NCBI GenBank assembly: GCA_030038195.1
Contig: JASHPJ010000109.1
Span: 1 to 48,477, forward strand
From: Acidobacteriaceae bacterium
GTDB lineage: Bacteria; Acidobacteriota; Terriglobia; Terriglobales; Acidobacteriaceae
Direction: 5' to 3'
Length of the DNA: 48,477 bases
The position numbers and the translations under genes were made by a program. Under the pieces are notes generated by a model. The model saw only the letters and a program-made list of their open reading frames with translations, had not been told where the DNA came from and made no database searches. Shown piece by piece: positions 22,338 to 30,132 of this stretch. How positions within the stretch are numbered: position 1 is the stretch's first letter; every line of letters starts with the position of its first letter.

Positions 22338-22481
22338 CGCTCAATCGATCTGATGGAACTGTAGCATAAACGATTCATAAAATATGAGTGTTCAATACTA
22401 ATATTATAAATAATTATGTAAGATATTTATTTTCAATAGACTATGATAAAGATTTTCTGGCTTTGTGGAACCGGATTGTGC

Positions 22482-22625
22482 TCAAGCTGTCGCCGGAACG
22501 GCTGCTCCAGCCGGTTCCGGGCCTGTATCCAGGCTGACGGCCAGCCGGGTCAGGGTCAGCACGGTAATGTCGTCCTCCTGTCCGCACTCCTGTGCCGCTT
22601 GGAGGAGCCTGGGCATCAAGTTGTA
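22482..22625 (-). pseudogene. C-terminal remnant of a SpoIIE/PP2C-type phosphatase
   Basis: The minus strand encodes LMPRLLQAAQECGQEDDITV, then LTLTRLA and a short tail to a stop at 22482. The pattern 'G-Q-x-D-D-I-T-V-L-t-l-x-R' is the conserved C-terminal end of SpoIIE-type serine phosphatases (and their response-regulator fusions). The frame stays open upstream but turns into sequence with no phosphatase features. The rest of the gene is therefore missing, through deletion or rearrangement. Confidence 0.6.
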
Positions 22626-22786
22626 TGAGGACAGGGGGGAAGAGAACACTAAACAGTTCCACCGCAGGCAAAAAACGGTGTGGAAGCAGGGCAAAAGAAT
22701 AACCTGCCCGATTTTGAAAGCGACAGCGAAATCTGCGCCGCGGTGCGCCTTGCCCGCATCACGATCTGCCCTCGCCGCCGGCACTC

Positions 22787-22792
22787 TACAAT
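22787..22792 (+). promoter_or_regulatory. Candidate -10 box of the TSUP gene (near-leaderless)
   Basis: TACAAT ends 9 bp before the ATG at 22802, so transcription would begin at or within a few bases of the start codon. There is no Shine-Dalgarno. No clear -35 is visible. Confidence 0.35.
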
Positions 22793-22801
22793 AAAACCCG
22801 C

Positions 22802-23605
22802 ATGACTCACCTTTCCGGTCTGTCTTTTCCCATCGCCTGGCAATGGATATGGCTCGTTGTGGCCGCGTTCCTGGCTGGCGTGCTGAACGCCGTGGCCGGC
22901 GGCGGCTCGTTTCTCTCGTTTCCCGCACTGCTGGGCATGAACATGCTGCCCGTGCAGGCCAACGCCACCAACACGGTAGCCATCTGGCCCGGCCAGTTGA
23001 CCTCTGTGGCCGCGTATTGGGACGATGTGCGCCGCAATCGCAGCTCGGCCATGCTCATGGCGCTCGCCGGTCTGCTCGGTGGCACAGTCGGTGCCGTCGT
23101 GCTGCTCATCACGCCGCAAAAGACCTTCCTGCACCTGGTGCCCTGGCTGCTGCTGGGCGCGGCCTGCACCTTTGCCATCAGCGGCCCGGTCTCACGCGGG
23201 CTTGAGCGCCTGAAAACCGCGCGGCGCGAAAAAGCCACGGCCGCCGTGCCGCGCCGCCTGCCGCTCTTCTTTGCCGCAGCCATGGTCAGCTTTTACGTGG
23301 GCTACTTCGGCGCCGGCGCTGGCTTTCTCTTCATGACCCTGCTGGCGCTCTTCGGCTACGAGGACATCCACGCCATCAACGCGCTCAAGGTTGTCGCGAA
23401 TACGCTGGCCAACGGCATCGCGTTTGTGATCTTTATCGCCGACGGCCAGGTGGTGTGGCGCTTCTGCCTGGCCGCCATGTTCGCCGCGGCGATTGGCGGC
23501 TACGCTTCGGCCAGCATGGCCCGCCGCGTTCCGCAGCCTGTCCTGCGTGGCCTGGTCGTCGCCATCGGTCTCTCGATGGCGGCGTGGTTCTTCTGGAGAC
23601 AGTGA
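22802..23605 (+). CDS. TSUP family membrane permease (TauE/SafE)
   Basis: This 267-residue integral membrane protein has about eight predicted helices in two halves. Each half has the TSUP signature: FLAGVLNAVAGGGSFLSFPALL with ANATNTVAIWPG, and FYVGYFGAGAGFLFMTLLAL with INALKVVANTLANG. Family members move sulfur-containing or organic anions (sulfite, sulfoacetate, taurine-derived products) across the inner membrane; the substrate here cannot be deduced. The stop codon lies inside the arm of a downstream palindrome. Confidence 0.9.
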   Translation: MTHLSGLSFPIAWQWIWLVVAAFLAGVLNAVAGGGSFLSFPALLGMNMLPVQANATNTVAIWPGQLTSVAAYWDDVRRNRSSAMLMALAGLLGGTVGAVVLLITPQKTFLHLVPWLLLGAACTFAISGPVSRGLERLKTARREKATAAVPRRLPLFFAAAMVSFYVGYFGAGAGFLFMTLLALFGYEDIHAINALKVVANTLANGIAFVIFIADGQVVWRFCLAAMFAAAIGGYASASMARRVPQPVLRGLVVAIGLSMAAWFFWRQ

Positions 23606-23670
23606 TCCGTTATCGGTGATCCATTGTCGGCGCTCCGCTGCTGGCGCCGCAGAAGCGATCAACGGATCAC
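23602..23670. repeat. Palindromic element overlapping the TSUP stop codon
   Basis: GTGATCCGTT (23602-23611) and AACGGATCAC (23661-23670) are perfect 10-bp arms. Inside are a second GTGATCC unit and a GGCGC/GCGCC stem. The TSUP TGA is within the left arm. There is no T-tract, so it is more likely a dispersed repeat or 3'-end stabilising hairpin than a terminator. Confidence 0.55.
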
Positions 23671-23684
23671 GGACTGCTGGCAGC

Positions 23685-23690
23685 TAAAAT
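23685..23690 (+). promoter_or_regulatory. Candidate -10 box of the DUF971 gene (leaderless)
   Basis: TAAAAT ends 6 bp before the ATG at 23697, which implies a transcript starting at the initiation codon. No Shine-Dalgarno is present. Confidence 0.4.
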
Positions 23691-23696
23691 AGAACC

Positions 23697-24152
23697 ATGA
23701 GCCACGAAGGCATCCGCTTCGTTAGCAAAAACGAGGAAGCCCATACCAGCCCGGAGAATCGCTCGCTGTCACGCGAAGCCGTCACGCCACAAAAGGTGCG
23801 CGTGCTTATCAGCGAAGGCAAGGGGCTGGAGATCGACTGGGCTGATGGCCACAAAAGCGCGTGGACCTTTCCGTGGCTGCGCGAGGCCTGCCCCTGCGCT
23901 ACCTGCGTGGAGCAGCGCACCCTGGAAGACCGCAAACCCGGCGAGGCCAAGCCGAAGTCCGCAACGCTGTTGCCCATGTACGTGCCGCCGCCCAAGCCCG
24001 CCAGCGCCCACGCCGTGGGCCGCTACGCCATCCAGTTCAACTGGCAGGACGGCCACTCCGGCGGGATTTATTCGTGGGAATATCTGCGCCGCATGTGCCA
24101 GTGCAGCGCGTGCAAGCTGGCCGCCGCGGAAGTTACGGGAATTCCTAACTAA
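23697..24152 (+). CDS. DUF971 domain protein (gamma-butyrobetaine hydroxylase-like N-terminal domain)
   Basis: This 151-residue protein has LEIDWADGHKSAWTFPWLRE and CPCATCVEQRTL, then YAIQFNWQDGHSGGIYSWEYLR. This is the DUF971/GBBH-like_N pattern: a small zinc-binding-like beta fold with W-x-D-G-H repeats. In some bacteria such proteins sit with Fe-S or Mrp/ApbC genes, but no such neighbour is present here. Cysteines C82, C84 and C87, plus C-Q-C-S-A-C near the C-terminus, could bind a metal. Confidence 0.85.
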   Translation: MSHEGIRFVSKNEEAHTSPENRSLSREAVTPQKVRVLISEGKGLEIDWADGHKSAWTFPWLREACPCATCVEQRTLEDRKPGEAKPKSATLLPMYVPPPKPASAHAVGRYAIQFNWQDGHSGGIYSWEYLRRMCQCSACKLAAAEVTGIPN

Positions 24153-24177
24153 CGCATCTTGTCTTTCGCGCGAATGA

Positions 24178-24236
24178 GGGTGCCCCGTCCTAGCCGCATC
24201 CGCCGCGACGGATACAGCTAGGGTGGGAAGGCACAA
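24178..24236. repeat. Palindromic repeat of the GGGTGCCCC family
   Basis: GGGTGCCCCGTCCTAGC pairs imperfectly with GCTAGGGTGGGAAGGCAC around an inner ATCCG/CGGAT stem. It lies in the 100-bp gap before the GH29 gene. It shares its right end (AGGGTGGGAA-GCAC) with the copy at 31176-31230. Confidence 0.65.
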
Positions 24237-24253
24237 ACGATAGACTCATCTAC

Positions 24254-25909
24254 ATGCCCGCACACAAAGTCAACCGCCGCGCATTTCTCGCCAGCGCCGC
24301 CGCAACGGCCGCAGCTTTCTCTCTGCCAAAGATCGCATTAGCGCAGTCTTTGCCCCGCGCCATCCCCACCGCCGACCAGCTTTCCTGGCAGGACCTCGAG
24401 ATCGGCATGTTCGTACATTTCGCGCCCAACACCTGGCAGGACAAGGAGGGTGACGATCTCTCCACGCCGCTGAGCGCCATCCATCCCGACATCGACACCG
24501 ACAACTGGGCCGACTGCGCCGTGAACCTGGGCGCGCGTTACATCGTCTTTGTCGCCAAGCACCAGGGCGGGTTCTGCATGTGGCAGACGCAGACCACGAA
24601 GTACTCCATCGCCCACACGCCCTGGAAAAACGGCCGCGGCGACGTGCTAGCCGATCTCTCCGTATCCTGCCGCAAGCGCGGGCTGCGCCTCGGCGTCTAT
24701 CTCTCGCCGCGCGACGACTACTTCGGCGCCGGCCTTGGCGGGATGTGCAAGGACCCCGCGCGCCAGCCCGCGTACAACGCAATGTACCGCGAGCAGCTCA
24801 CGGAAGTACTCACGCGTTACGGCCAGATGATCGAGGTGTGGTTTGACGGATCGAGCGTCGTACCTACCTCTGACCTGGTACGCAAATACGCGCCGCATGC
24901 CGCCATCTTCCAGGGCCCCGATGCGACCATCCGCTGGGTGGGCAACGAGAACGGCTTCGCGCCGTATCCACTGTGGGACGCCGAATCGAAGGCCGACGCA
25001 CGCAGCGGCGTCTCGACTTCCATGCACGGCGACCCCAGCGGCGATGCGTGGATCCCCGTCGAGTGCGACGTCTCCATCCGCCGGCCCAACTGGTTCTGGA
25101 GCACAACCAACGTCCGCAATCTCATGACGCTCGATCAACTGCTCGAGGTCTACTACCGTTCTGTTGGCCGTGGTGCGCAGTTGCTCCTGAACATTCCCGC
25201 CAACCGCCGCGGCCACATGCCCGACGAGGACTTTGCCCGCGCGCGCGAGTTCGGCGACGAGATTCGCCGCCGCTTCAGCAAGCCCATCGCAGAAACCCGC
25301 GGCTCCGGCCCGCGCGTTGAGCTGCAACTTGCCCAGCTCGCGCACGTCGACCACGTGATTCTCGAAGAAGACTGCCGCTATGGTCAGCGCGTGCTCAGCT
25401 TCCGCATCGAAGGTCTTGCCGCAAACGGATGGACTGCGCTCTACACGGGATCGTCGATCGGTCACAAGCGCATTGTTCCCGTAGCGCCCGGCGAGTTCCA
25501 CGCGCTGCGGCTCAATGCAACGGAGTCGATAGGTGAAGCGCAGATCCGGCGTCTGGCGGCATTCAACACCGGCGTAATGCCCCCTGCCACCTGGGATGCG
25601 CCCGCGCGCGTGTGGGCTGCCGACTCCGCAGGCGAGTGGAAAGATCACAGATTCGAAGTCGATCTTACGGCGAAGATCAAGGAAGCCACGCAGTATCGCG
25701 TACGTTTTGTTCCGGTCAACGGCAAAGTTGCAGGGGTTGAAGGAACGGAACTCCTGCTGGACGGCGCGCCTGCCCCGCATCTCGTGCGCGCCGATCCAGC
25801 GGCGCATGATGCGCTCATTCTCACCATGACTGCTATCGGCCAGAAGGTGATTTTGCGCGGCATGATCGATGGCGCTGAGCAGGGAACCATCCTGTTGCAA
25901 AAGATGTGA
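24254..25909 (+). CDS. Exported alpha-L-fucosidase, glycoside hydrolase family 29
   Basis: This 551-residue protein has a Tat-type signal (NRRAFLASAAATAAAF) for export of the folded enzyme. The GH29 barrel shows the family hallmarks: GMFVHFAPNTW, ARYIVFVAKHQGGFCMWQT, LGVYLSPRD and the nucleophile segment IEVWFDGSS with D198. The C-terminal ~200 residues form a beta-rich accessory region. The enzyme would release L-fucose from plant, algal or host glycans in the periplasm or outside. No fucose catabolism genes are adjacent, although the sugar-dehydrogenase-like SDR is elsewhere in the window. It ends 13 bp from the convergent uppP stop. Confidence 0.92.
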   Translation: MPAHKVNRRAFLASAAATAAAFSLPKIALAQSLPRAIPTADQLSWQDLEIGMFVHFAPNTWQDKEGDDLSTPLSAIHPDIDTDNWADCAVNLGARYIVFVAKHQGGFCMWQTQTTKYSIAHTPWKNGRGDVLADLSVSCRKRGLRLGVYLSPRDDYFGAGLGGMCKDPARQPAYNAMYREQLTEVLTRYGQMIEVWFDGSSVVPTSDLVRKYAPHAAIFQGPDATIRWVGNENGFAPYPLWDAESKADARSGVSTSMHGDPSGDAWIPVECDVSIRRPNWFWSTTNVRNLMTLDQLLEVYYRSVGRGAQLLLNIPANRRGHMPDEDFARAREFGDEIRRRFSKPIAETRGSGPRVELQLAQLAHVDHVILEEDCRYGQRVLSFRIEGLAANGWTALYTGSSIGHKRIVPVAPGEFHALRLNATESIGEAQIRRLAAFNTGVMPPATWDAPARVWAADSAGEWKDHRFEVDLTAKIKEATQYRVRFVPVNGKVAGVEGTELLLDGAPAPHLVRADPAAHDALILTMTAIGQKVILRGMIDGAEQGTILLQKM

Positions 25910-25922
25910 GCCGGTCCGGAAC

Positions 25923-26831
25923 TCAGAAGCCGCGCGCGTGCAGATAGAACACCACGCCCGAGGCCACCAGACAGTAGACGCCGAACCAGTGCCAGCGCCC
26001 CGACTCCAGCCAACTGCTCAGCCACTTGAGCGCGGCCAGTCCGGCCAGGAACGCGAAGACCGCGCCTAGCAGGCAGATGAGCAGCGCCGCGTGCAGATCG
26101 ATAGGCGCGCCCGCCGCAACCGCCGTGTGCGATGCCGCATGCGATGCATTGATCAGACGCATAGCTTCCATGGCAACCACCGGCGGCGTAAGTACCACGG
26201 CCAGCGCAAAGCTGAACCGCTCGGCCGGAGCCTTGGCTGCGCCCGTCAGCATGCCGGTTGAGATCGTCGAGCCCGAGCGCGAGAATCCGCGAAAGGGCAG
26301 CGCCAGACCCTGCACCAGTCCCATCCATCCGGCCTGCTTGAGAGTCAGCGTGCCCTCGCCATTTCCGCGTAGTGGCACAACTGCTCGGCTCTCCCGGCTC
26401 CTCTCTGCGAATCCCGCAACGATAATCAGCACGCCGACCGCAGCCAGCGCGGGCGCAATCCACTCGAGATGACTGAAGAGCAGCTCGATCTCGGCTTTCG
26501 CAGCGCCGCGAAACAGCGTCTTCTCGATGAGTTTTTTGAGCAGCTCGCCCACGATGCCGGTGAGCAGCGTGGCCCAGATCGCCAGAATCGCAAACCGCCG
26601 GAACGCATCGCGGCTTGAAAAGTAGACTTGCTTCCATGTCTTCCAGAAGTAAACCAGCACGGCAAACATGGTGCCGGTGTGCAGCATCACCAGCAACAGC
26701 GTCATCTCAGGCGAAGAGGGGTCAAGGCCCATCAGTTTTTCGGCAACCACGACATGCGCCGAGCTCGAGACAGGGAGCAGCTCGGCCAGCCCCTGAATGA
26801 TGGCCAGAACAATCACCTTCCAAATCGTCAT
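25923..26831 (-). CDS. uppP: Undecaprenyl-diphosphatase UppP (BacA)
   Basis: This 302-residue multi-pass membrane phosphatase recycles undecaprenyl pyrophosphate to the monophosphate carrier for cell-wall synthesis. Both signature motifs are visible: QGLAELLPVSSSAH near the N-terminus (family E-x-L-P-I-S-S-S-x-H) and LPFRGFSRSGSTI (family G-x-S-R-S-G). The start is set at the ATG beginning MTIWKVIVLAIIQG; a longer reading adds a non-membrane stretch before the first helix. Confidence 0.93.
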   Translation of the reverse strand: MTIWKVIVLAIIQGLAELLPVSSSAHVVVAEKLMGLDPSSPEMTLLLVMLHTGTMFAVLVYFWKTWKQVYFSSRDAFRRFAILAIWATLLTGIVGELLKKLIEKTLFRGAAKAEIELLFSHLEWIAPALAAVGVLIIVAGFAERSRESRAVVPLRGNGEGTLTLKQAGWMGLVQGLALPFRGFSRSGSTISTGMLTGAAKAPAERFSFALAVVLTPPVVAMEAMRLINASHAASHTAVAAGAPIDLHAALLICLLGAVFAFLAGLAALKWLSSWLESGRWHWFGVYCLVASGVVFYLHARGF

Positions 26832-27185
26832 AGATTCCAGTCTAAATGTCTCGCAAGAATCAATTTTTATTGCAGAGAAATGCATTGCAACCGCGCGCAG
26901 ATCATGCGCGATGGCAGATTTGCGCTCTATATGGATTTGTCATTCCAACCAGTATTGGCCAATGAAAGCCATAAAATGGCCGCATTGAGTGACTTGTTTA
27001 AGTTCCGTGAGAGCCGGAGTATCCCATGCCGAGTTGAGCAAGCTCATTTCCGATCTATCTCTCCCCCTCGTGTCTCTGCCTGCGGCGCAATCGAAGAAGT
27101 TGATTCCTTGCAAGGTCGTGAAGCAGGTGGGAAATTACTTTCTATCTGTCTTGACAAACCATAACCATATGGTTATGGTTTCTCT
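26832..27185. other. Divergent intergenic region uppP / arsR-type operon
   Basis: This 354-bp spacer is lower in GC than its flanks. The last 35 bp contain the promoter-operator of the ArsR operon; the rest shows no gene or strong repeat. A uppP promoter should lie just left of centre but no consensus stands out. Confidence 0.5.
27151..27181 (+). promoter_or_regulatory. ArsR-operon promoter with a perfect 26-bp operator palindrome
   Basis: A consensus -35 (TTGACA, 27151-27156) and a 17-bp spacer lead to TATGGT (27174-27179) as -10. The palindrome occupies 27156-27181, with half-site AAACCATAACCAT exactly mirrored, so it covers the whole spacer and the -10 box. The ATG follows at 27186, so the transcript would be leaderless or nearly so. 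A repressor bound here would block RNA polymerase; the ArsR-type protein encoded immediately downstream is the obvious candidate. Confidence 0.8.
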
Positions 27186-27524
27186 ATGACGCCGGATAAA
27201 ACCAATCTCGGGACCAATTACGTCTTCCGGGCTCTCGCCGATCCGACGCGCCGGGCCATCTTCGAGGAGCTGGCCCGGCATGGCGAACAGACCGTCCACG
27301 CATTGACTGGCTATGCAGGTGTGTCCCAGCCTGCGGTCTCCAAGCACCTGACCGTGCTGAAACGGGCAAAGCTGGTACGGCATCGCCGCGAGGGACGCGA
27401 AACCCACTATCGCGCGCAGCCCGATGCGCTGACGCCGATGGTGGACTGGCTGCGTCACTATGGCGCATTCTGGCGTGACCGGTTTGACCGTCTTGAAGTT
27501 CTTTTGGAAAGGATGGACCCATGA
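27186..27524 (+). CDS. ArsR-family winged-helix transcriptional regulator
   Basis: This 112-residue protein has the ArsR HTH fold: FRALADPTRRAIFEELARHG, then the recognition region AGVSQPAVSKHLTVLKRAKLV and the wing RREGRETHYRAQP. There are no cysteine metal-binding motifs, so it is the non-metal 'SRPBCC-partner' subtype. It is the first gene of a three-gene operon with ATGA stop-start overlaps. It probably autoregulates through the palindrome directly upstream. Confidence 0.92.
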   Translation: MTPDKTNLGTNYVFRALADPTRRAIFEELARHGEQTVHALTGYAGVSQPAVSKHLTVLKRAKLVRHRREGRETHYRAQPDALTPMVDWLRHYGAFWRDRFDRLEVLLERMDP

Positions 27525-27961
27525 ACGATTCAGGGAGCAATCCAGCAGAGGGTACCCGTACTCTTGTGATCGAGAGAGTATTTCCGCATCCGCCAGAAAA
27601 AGTGTGGCGCGCGCTCACCGAGAGTCCGCTTCTCACGCAATGGCTGATGAACAATGACTTCGAGCCAGTGGTCGGGCGGAAGTTTCAATTCCGGTCTGAA
27701 CCCGTGCCGAACTGGGATGGTGTGATCGACTGCGAGGTGCTGATCGTCGATCACTTAAAACGGCTCTCCTATAGCTGGAGCTCCCTGGGAGCCGACTTCG
27801 TTGTGCTCTGGACGTTAACTCCGGCGGAGGATGGCACCCACGTTCGCATGGAGCAGTCCGGCTTCGGCCCCGATCACCAGGCAGCGTATAAGGGTGCAAA
27901 ATACGGTTGGCAGCGCTTCTTCGACGGTCTGGAGCGGGTGCTCGGCGGAAGTGCGGGATGA
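27521..27961 (+). CDS. SRPBCC domain protein (AHSA1-like)
   Basis: This 146-residue START/SRPBCC-fold protein has the family opening LVIERVFPHPPEKVWRALTE and LLTQWLMNNDFEP, a middle ISY-type strand and the C-terminal YGWQRFFDGLERVL helix. Proteins of this kind form a hydrophobic pocket and are often encoded after an ArsR regulator; their ligands are mostly unknown. It overlaps the regulator stop by ATGA, so the two are translationally coupled. Confidence 0.9.
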   Translation: MNDSGSNPAEGTRTLVIERVFPHPPEKVWRALTESPLLTQWLMNNDFEPVVGRKFQFRSEPVPNWDGVIDCEVLIVDHLKRLSYSWSSLGADFVVLWTLTPAEDGTHVRMEQSGFGPDHQAAYKGAKYGWQRFFDGLERVLGGSAG

Positions 27962-28410
27962 AGACTTCAAATAAGACGAAGACTTCCGAGGGACTGGTCG
28001 CCGGCTTCGCCGCTCCGGTGGAACCTGCTTCCACATGCATCGACGCGAAGATCAACGAACTTGGAGACTGGCGCGGGAAGACGCTCGCGAAAGTGCGCGC
28101 AATCGTGCACGAGGCAGATCCTGAGATCGTCGAAGAGTGGAAGTGGGCCAAGCCGACATCGCCGGGCACTCCCGTCTGGTCTCACGGCGGCATCGTCTGC
28201 ACGGGAGAGACGTACAAGAACGTCGTCAAGATGACCTTTGCCAAGGGGGCAGCGTTGAAGGACCCTTCCGGTCTGTTCAACTCCAGCCTCGACGGGAATG
28301 CCAGGCGCGCCATCGACATCCACGAAGGCGACAAGGTCGATGAGGCGGCCTTGAAGGATCTCATCCGCGCCGCCGTGGCGCTCAATCTCAAGCCGAAGCC
28401 CCGGCGTTAG
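27958..28410 (+). CDS. DUF1801 domain protein
   Basis: This 150-residue protein begins MKTSNKTKTSEGLVAGFAAP and has INELGDWRGKTLAKVRAIVH, EEWKWAKPTSPGTPVWSHGG and MTFAKGAALKDP with the closing RRAIDIHEGD. This matches the DUF1801/YdhG fold (a CyaY-like alpha-beta sandwich of unknown function), frequently co-encoded with SRPBCC proteins. The ATG overlaps the preceding stop (ATGA), which is why I reject a longer start 17 codons upstream. Confidence 0.88.
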   Translation: MKTSNKTKTSEGLVAGFAAPVEPASTCIDAKINELGDWRGKTLAKVRAIVHEADPEIVEEWKWAKPTSPGTPVWSHGGIVCTGETYKNVVKMTFAKGAALKDPSGLFNSSLDGNARRAIDIHEGDKVDEAALKDLIRAAVALNLKPKPRR

Positions 28411-28480
28411 GGGAGTGCCATCCCATCCTTAGCGGACAAAACGCGCAAGGAGAAAGATGCCTTATTTCCCAGGATTCAAT

Positions 28481-28644
28481 CCAGTGTCCTGTAACTGCAG
28501 TTCATAGCGTAAGTTGAAGTCCCGAACCGCAGGTCCCGCCACGGCGGATCTTCGACCTTTGACTCTGTTTGGCCGAAAACCGGCCAAACATCGCTCAGGA
28601 TGACAGCAGTATTTATGTTGCGGACTTCAGTTATAGGACACTAG
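28481..28644. repeat. Large palindromic intergenic repeat, copy B
   Basis: The outer arms begin CCAGTGTCCTGTAACTGCAG and end with the complement of CTAGTGTCCTATAACTGAAG. They are the same arms as at 183-318. The core runs in the opposite orientation to copy A: GAAGTCCCGAACCGCAGGTC on the left and CGCTCAGGATGACA on the right. It has an extra hairpin, GTTTGGCCG-AAAA-CGGCCAAAC, inserted near its middle. It occupies most of the gap between the DUF1801 gene and the dehydrogenase. Confidence 0.8.
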
Positions 28645-28683
28645 CCGCGCCTTCAATTAAGCTGAACTGGAGGGGACGGCAGG

Positions 28684-29562
28684 ATGAAAATTGGCTTTTT
28701 AGGGCTCGGCAAGATGGGAGTTCCCATGGCGTTGCGCCTGATCGCTGCGGGCCACGAATTGTCGGTATGGAACCGGACCGAGGGGCGCACGGAACCGGTG
28801 ATCCGCGAAGGCGCAATCGCCGCAGGCACGCCGGCCGAGGCCGAACTGGGCGCCGATGCGGTGATCACCATGCTCTTCGATGATGCGGCGCATGAGGAGG
28901 TGCTGTTTGGCGCCAACGGGTTGATGGACGCGCTCGAGCCCGGCACGCTTCACATCTCGTGCAGCACCATCAGCGTGGCGCTGAGCGAGCGGCTCACGGC
29001 AGAGCACGCGCGGCGCGGCATCGACTTTGTCGCAGCGCCGGTCTTCGGCCGTCCCAATGTTGCCGCCGACGGTCGTTTGTGGATCGTCGCCGCCGGCGCC
29101 GATGCTGCCGTCGAACGTGCGCGCCCGATCCTGGAACCCATGTCGCGCGGCATCTCGGTCGTTGGCGCGGAGCCGCGCATGGCCCACGCCGTCAAGCTCG
29201 GCGGCAACTTTCTCATCAGCGCCATGACCCATGGCTTGAGCGAGGCTTTTGTTTTCGCGGAAGGGCAGGGCATCGATCCTGAGCTTTTCTTTGAGGCCGT
29301 CAACAGTGCGCTCTTCCAGTCGCCGTTTTATGCGGCCTATGCCAATGTGATTCTGCATCCGCCGGAGCAGGTGGGCGCCACCGTCGACCTGGGTGCGAAA
29401 GATCTGCGCCTGCTGCGCGAGGCCGCGGCCAGCCGCAACACGCGGCTCAGCTTGGCTGATACCATGGCGCAGATCTTCTCTGAGGCGCAGCAACTCGGTC
29501 GCGGTGATGAAGACTGGGCCGTCGGCCAGTACCGCATGGCGCAGCGCCGTGGCCGAATTTAA
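28684..29562 (+). CDS. NAD(P)-dependent beta-hydroxyacid dehydrogenase family protein
   Basis: This 292-residue protein has the Rossmann motif GLGKMG (G7, G9, G12) and the cofactor loop VWNRTEGR. It has the substrate-loop region DFVAAPVFGRP and the catalytic lysine K171 (VKLGGNF) typical of 3-hydroxyisobutyrate, tartronate-semialdehyde and 6-phosphogluconate-type dehydrogenases. The arginine after WN in the cofactor loop suggests NADP preference. The substrate is unknown. A purine-rich GAGGGGACGGCAGG precedes the ATG. Confidence 0.88.
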   Translation: MKIGFLGLGKMGVPMALRLIAAGHELSVWNRTEGRTEPVIREGAIAAGTPAEAELGADAVITMLFDDAAHEEVLFGANGLMDALEPGTLHISCSTISVALSERLTAEHARRGIDFVAAPVFGRPNVAADGRLWIVAAGADAAVERARPILEPMSRGISVVGAEPRMAHAVKLGGNFLISAMTHGLSEAFVFAEGQGIDPELFFEAVNSALFQSPFYAAYANVILHPPEQVGATVDLGAKDLRLLREAAASRNTRLSLADTMAQIFSEAQQLGRGDEDWAVGQYRMAQRRGRI

Positions 29563-29777
29563 GTTGTGATGCCGTAGACGGGCTTCCATGCATGGGGAGA
29601 ACGACAGACACCATGCGCATATCCACTGCTCTTTGTGATTCACTGGGCCGTTACGCGCCCGGCACACGTAAGTATTGCGCGTGTCTCGTCCCGCGCAGTG
29701 AACCAGGCCAACACACTACTGGCACACCGCGAGGCGTGATCCGCACGGCGGAGAAAACGAGGCTTCGGGAAAATGTC

Positions 29778-30032
29778 TCAGCCGATAGCTGCGATCTGCG
29801 CTTCCACCTGGGCCAGGGCCGCTTCCAGCGCTGCGCGCCGGGCGGGATTCGACGTCCGCTGCGACAGGATGTTTTCGCGCTGCAAGTTCAGCGACTGCCG
29901 CTGGCGCTCGCGAGCAGCACGCTCCTGCGCCGCTACACGCCTCTGGTCGTCGTTCGTCAGGTCCGTGCCCGCATCGCCCAATGCATTTGCCATCTGCTCC
30001 TCCACCGATTTACTTTCCCAACCACGAGCCAT
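29778..30032 (-). CDS. Small conserved hypothetical protein
   Basis: This 84-residue charged, helical protein begins MARGWESKSVEEQMANAL and continues with arginine/glutamine-rich heptad-like sequence (DQRRVAAQERAARERQRQSL) and a C-terminal helix ARRAALEAALAQVEAQIA. No named family comes to mind, but similar MARGWESKSVE openings occur in acidobacterial hypotheticals as I recall them. It is probably a coiled-coil protein. The composition is coding-like, unlike the opposite strand. It is divergent from the alcohol dehydrogenase gene. Confidence 0.7.
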   Translation of the reverse strand: MARGWESKSVEEQMANALGDAGTDLTNDDQRRVAAQERAARERQRQSLNLQRENILSQRTSNPARRAALEAALAQVEAQIAAIG

Positions 30033-30132
30033 ATCTTCATTTTATGTGCAAATTGGCTCCATCTATCCCACGGATTGAGGCGGGTTTCACCAGAAAATAA
30101 CGGAGTTTGCAAGAAAAACGGAGTATTGACCG

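Larger units (their letters stand above)
22275..22801. other. Intergenic region with AT-rich promoter zone and gene remnant
   Basis: 22340-22445 is strikingly AT-rich for this genome and should hold the hsp20 promoter on the minus strand. 22482-22625 holds a phosphatase C-terminal remnant. 22630-22790 shows nothing I can identify. Confidence 0.5.

Noticed and set aside
22629..22928. Upstream part of the 148-codon minus-strand frame ending in the phosphatase remnant
   Set aside because: Only the last ~45 residues look like a SpoIIE/PP2C end; the rest is unrelated and partly antisense to the TSUP gene.
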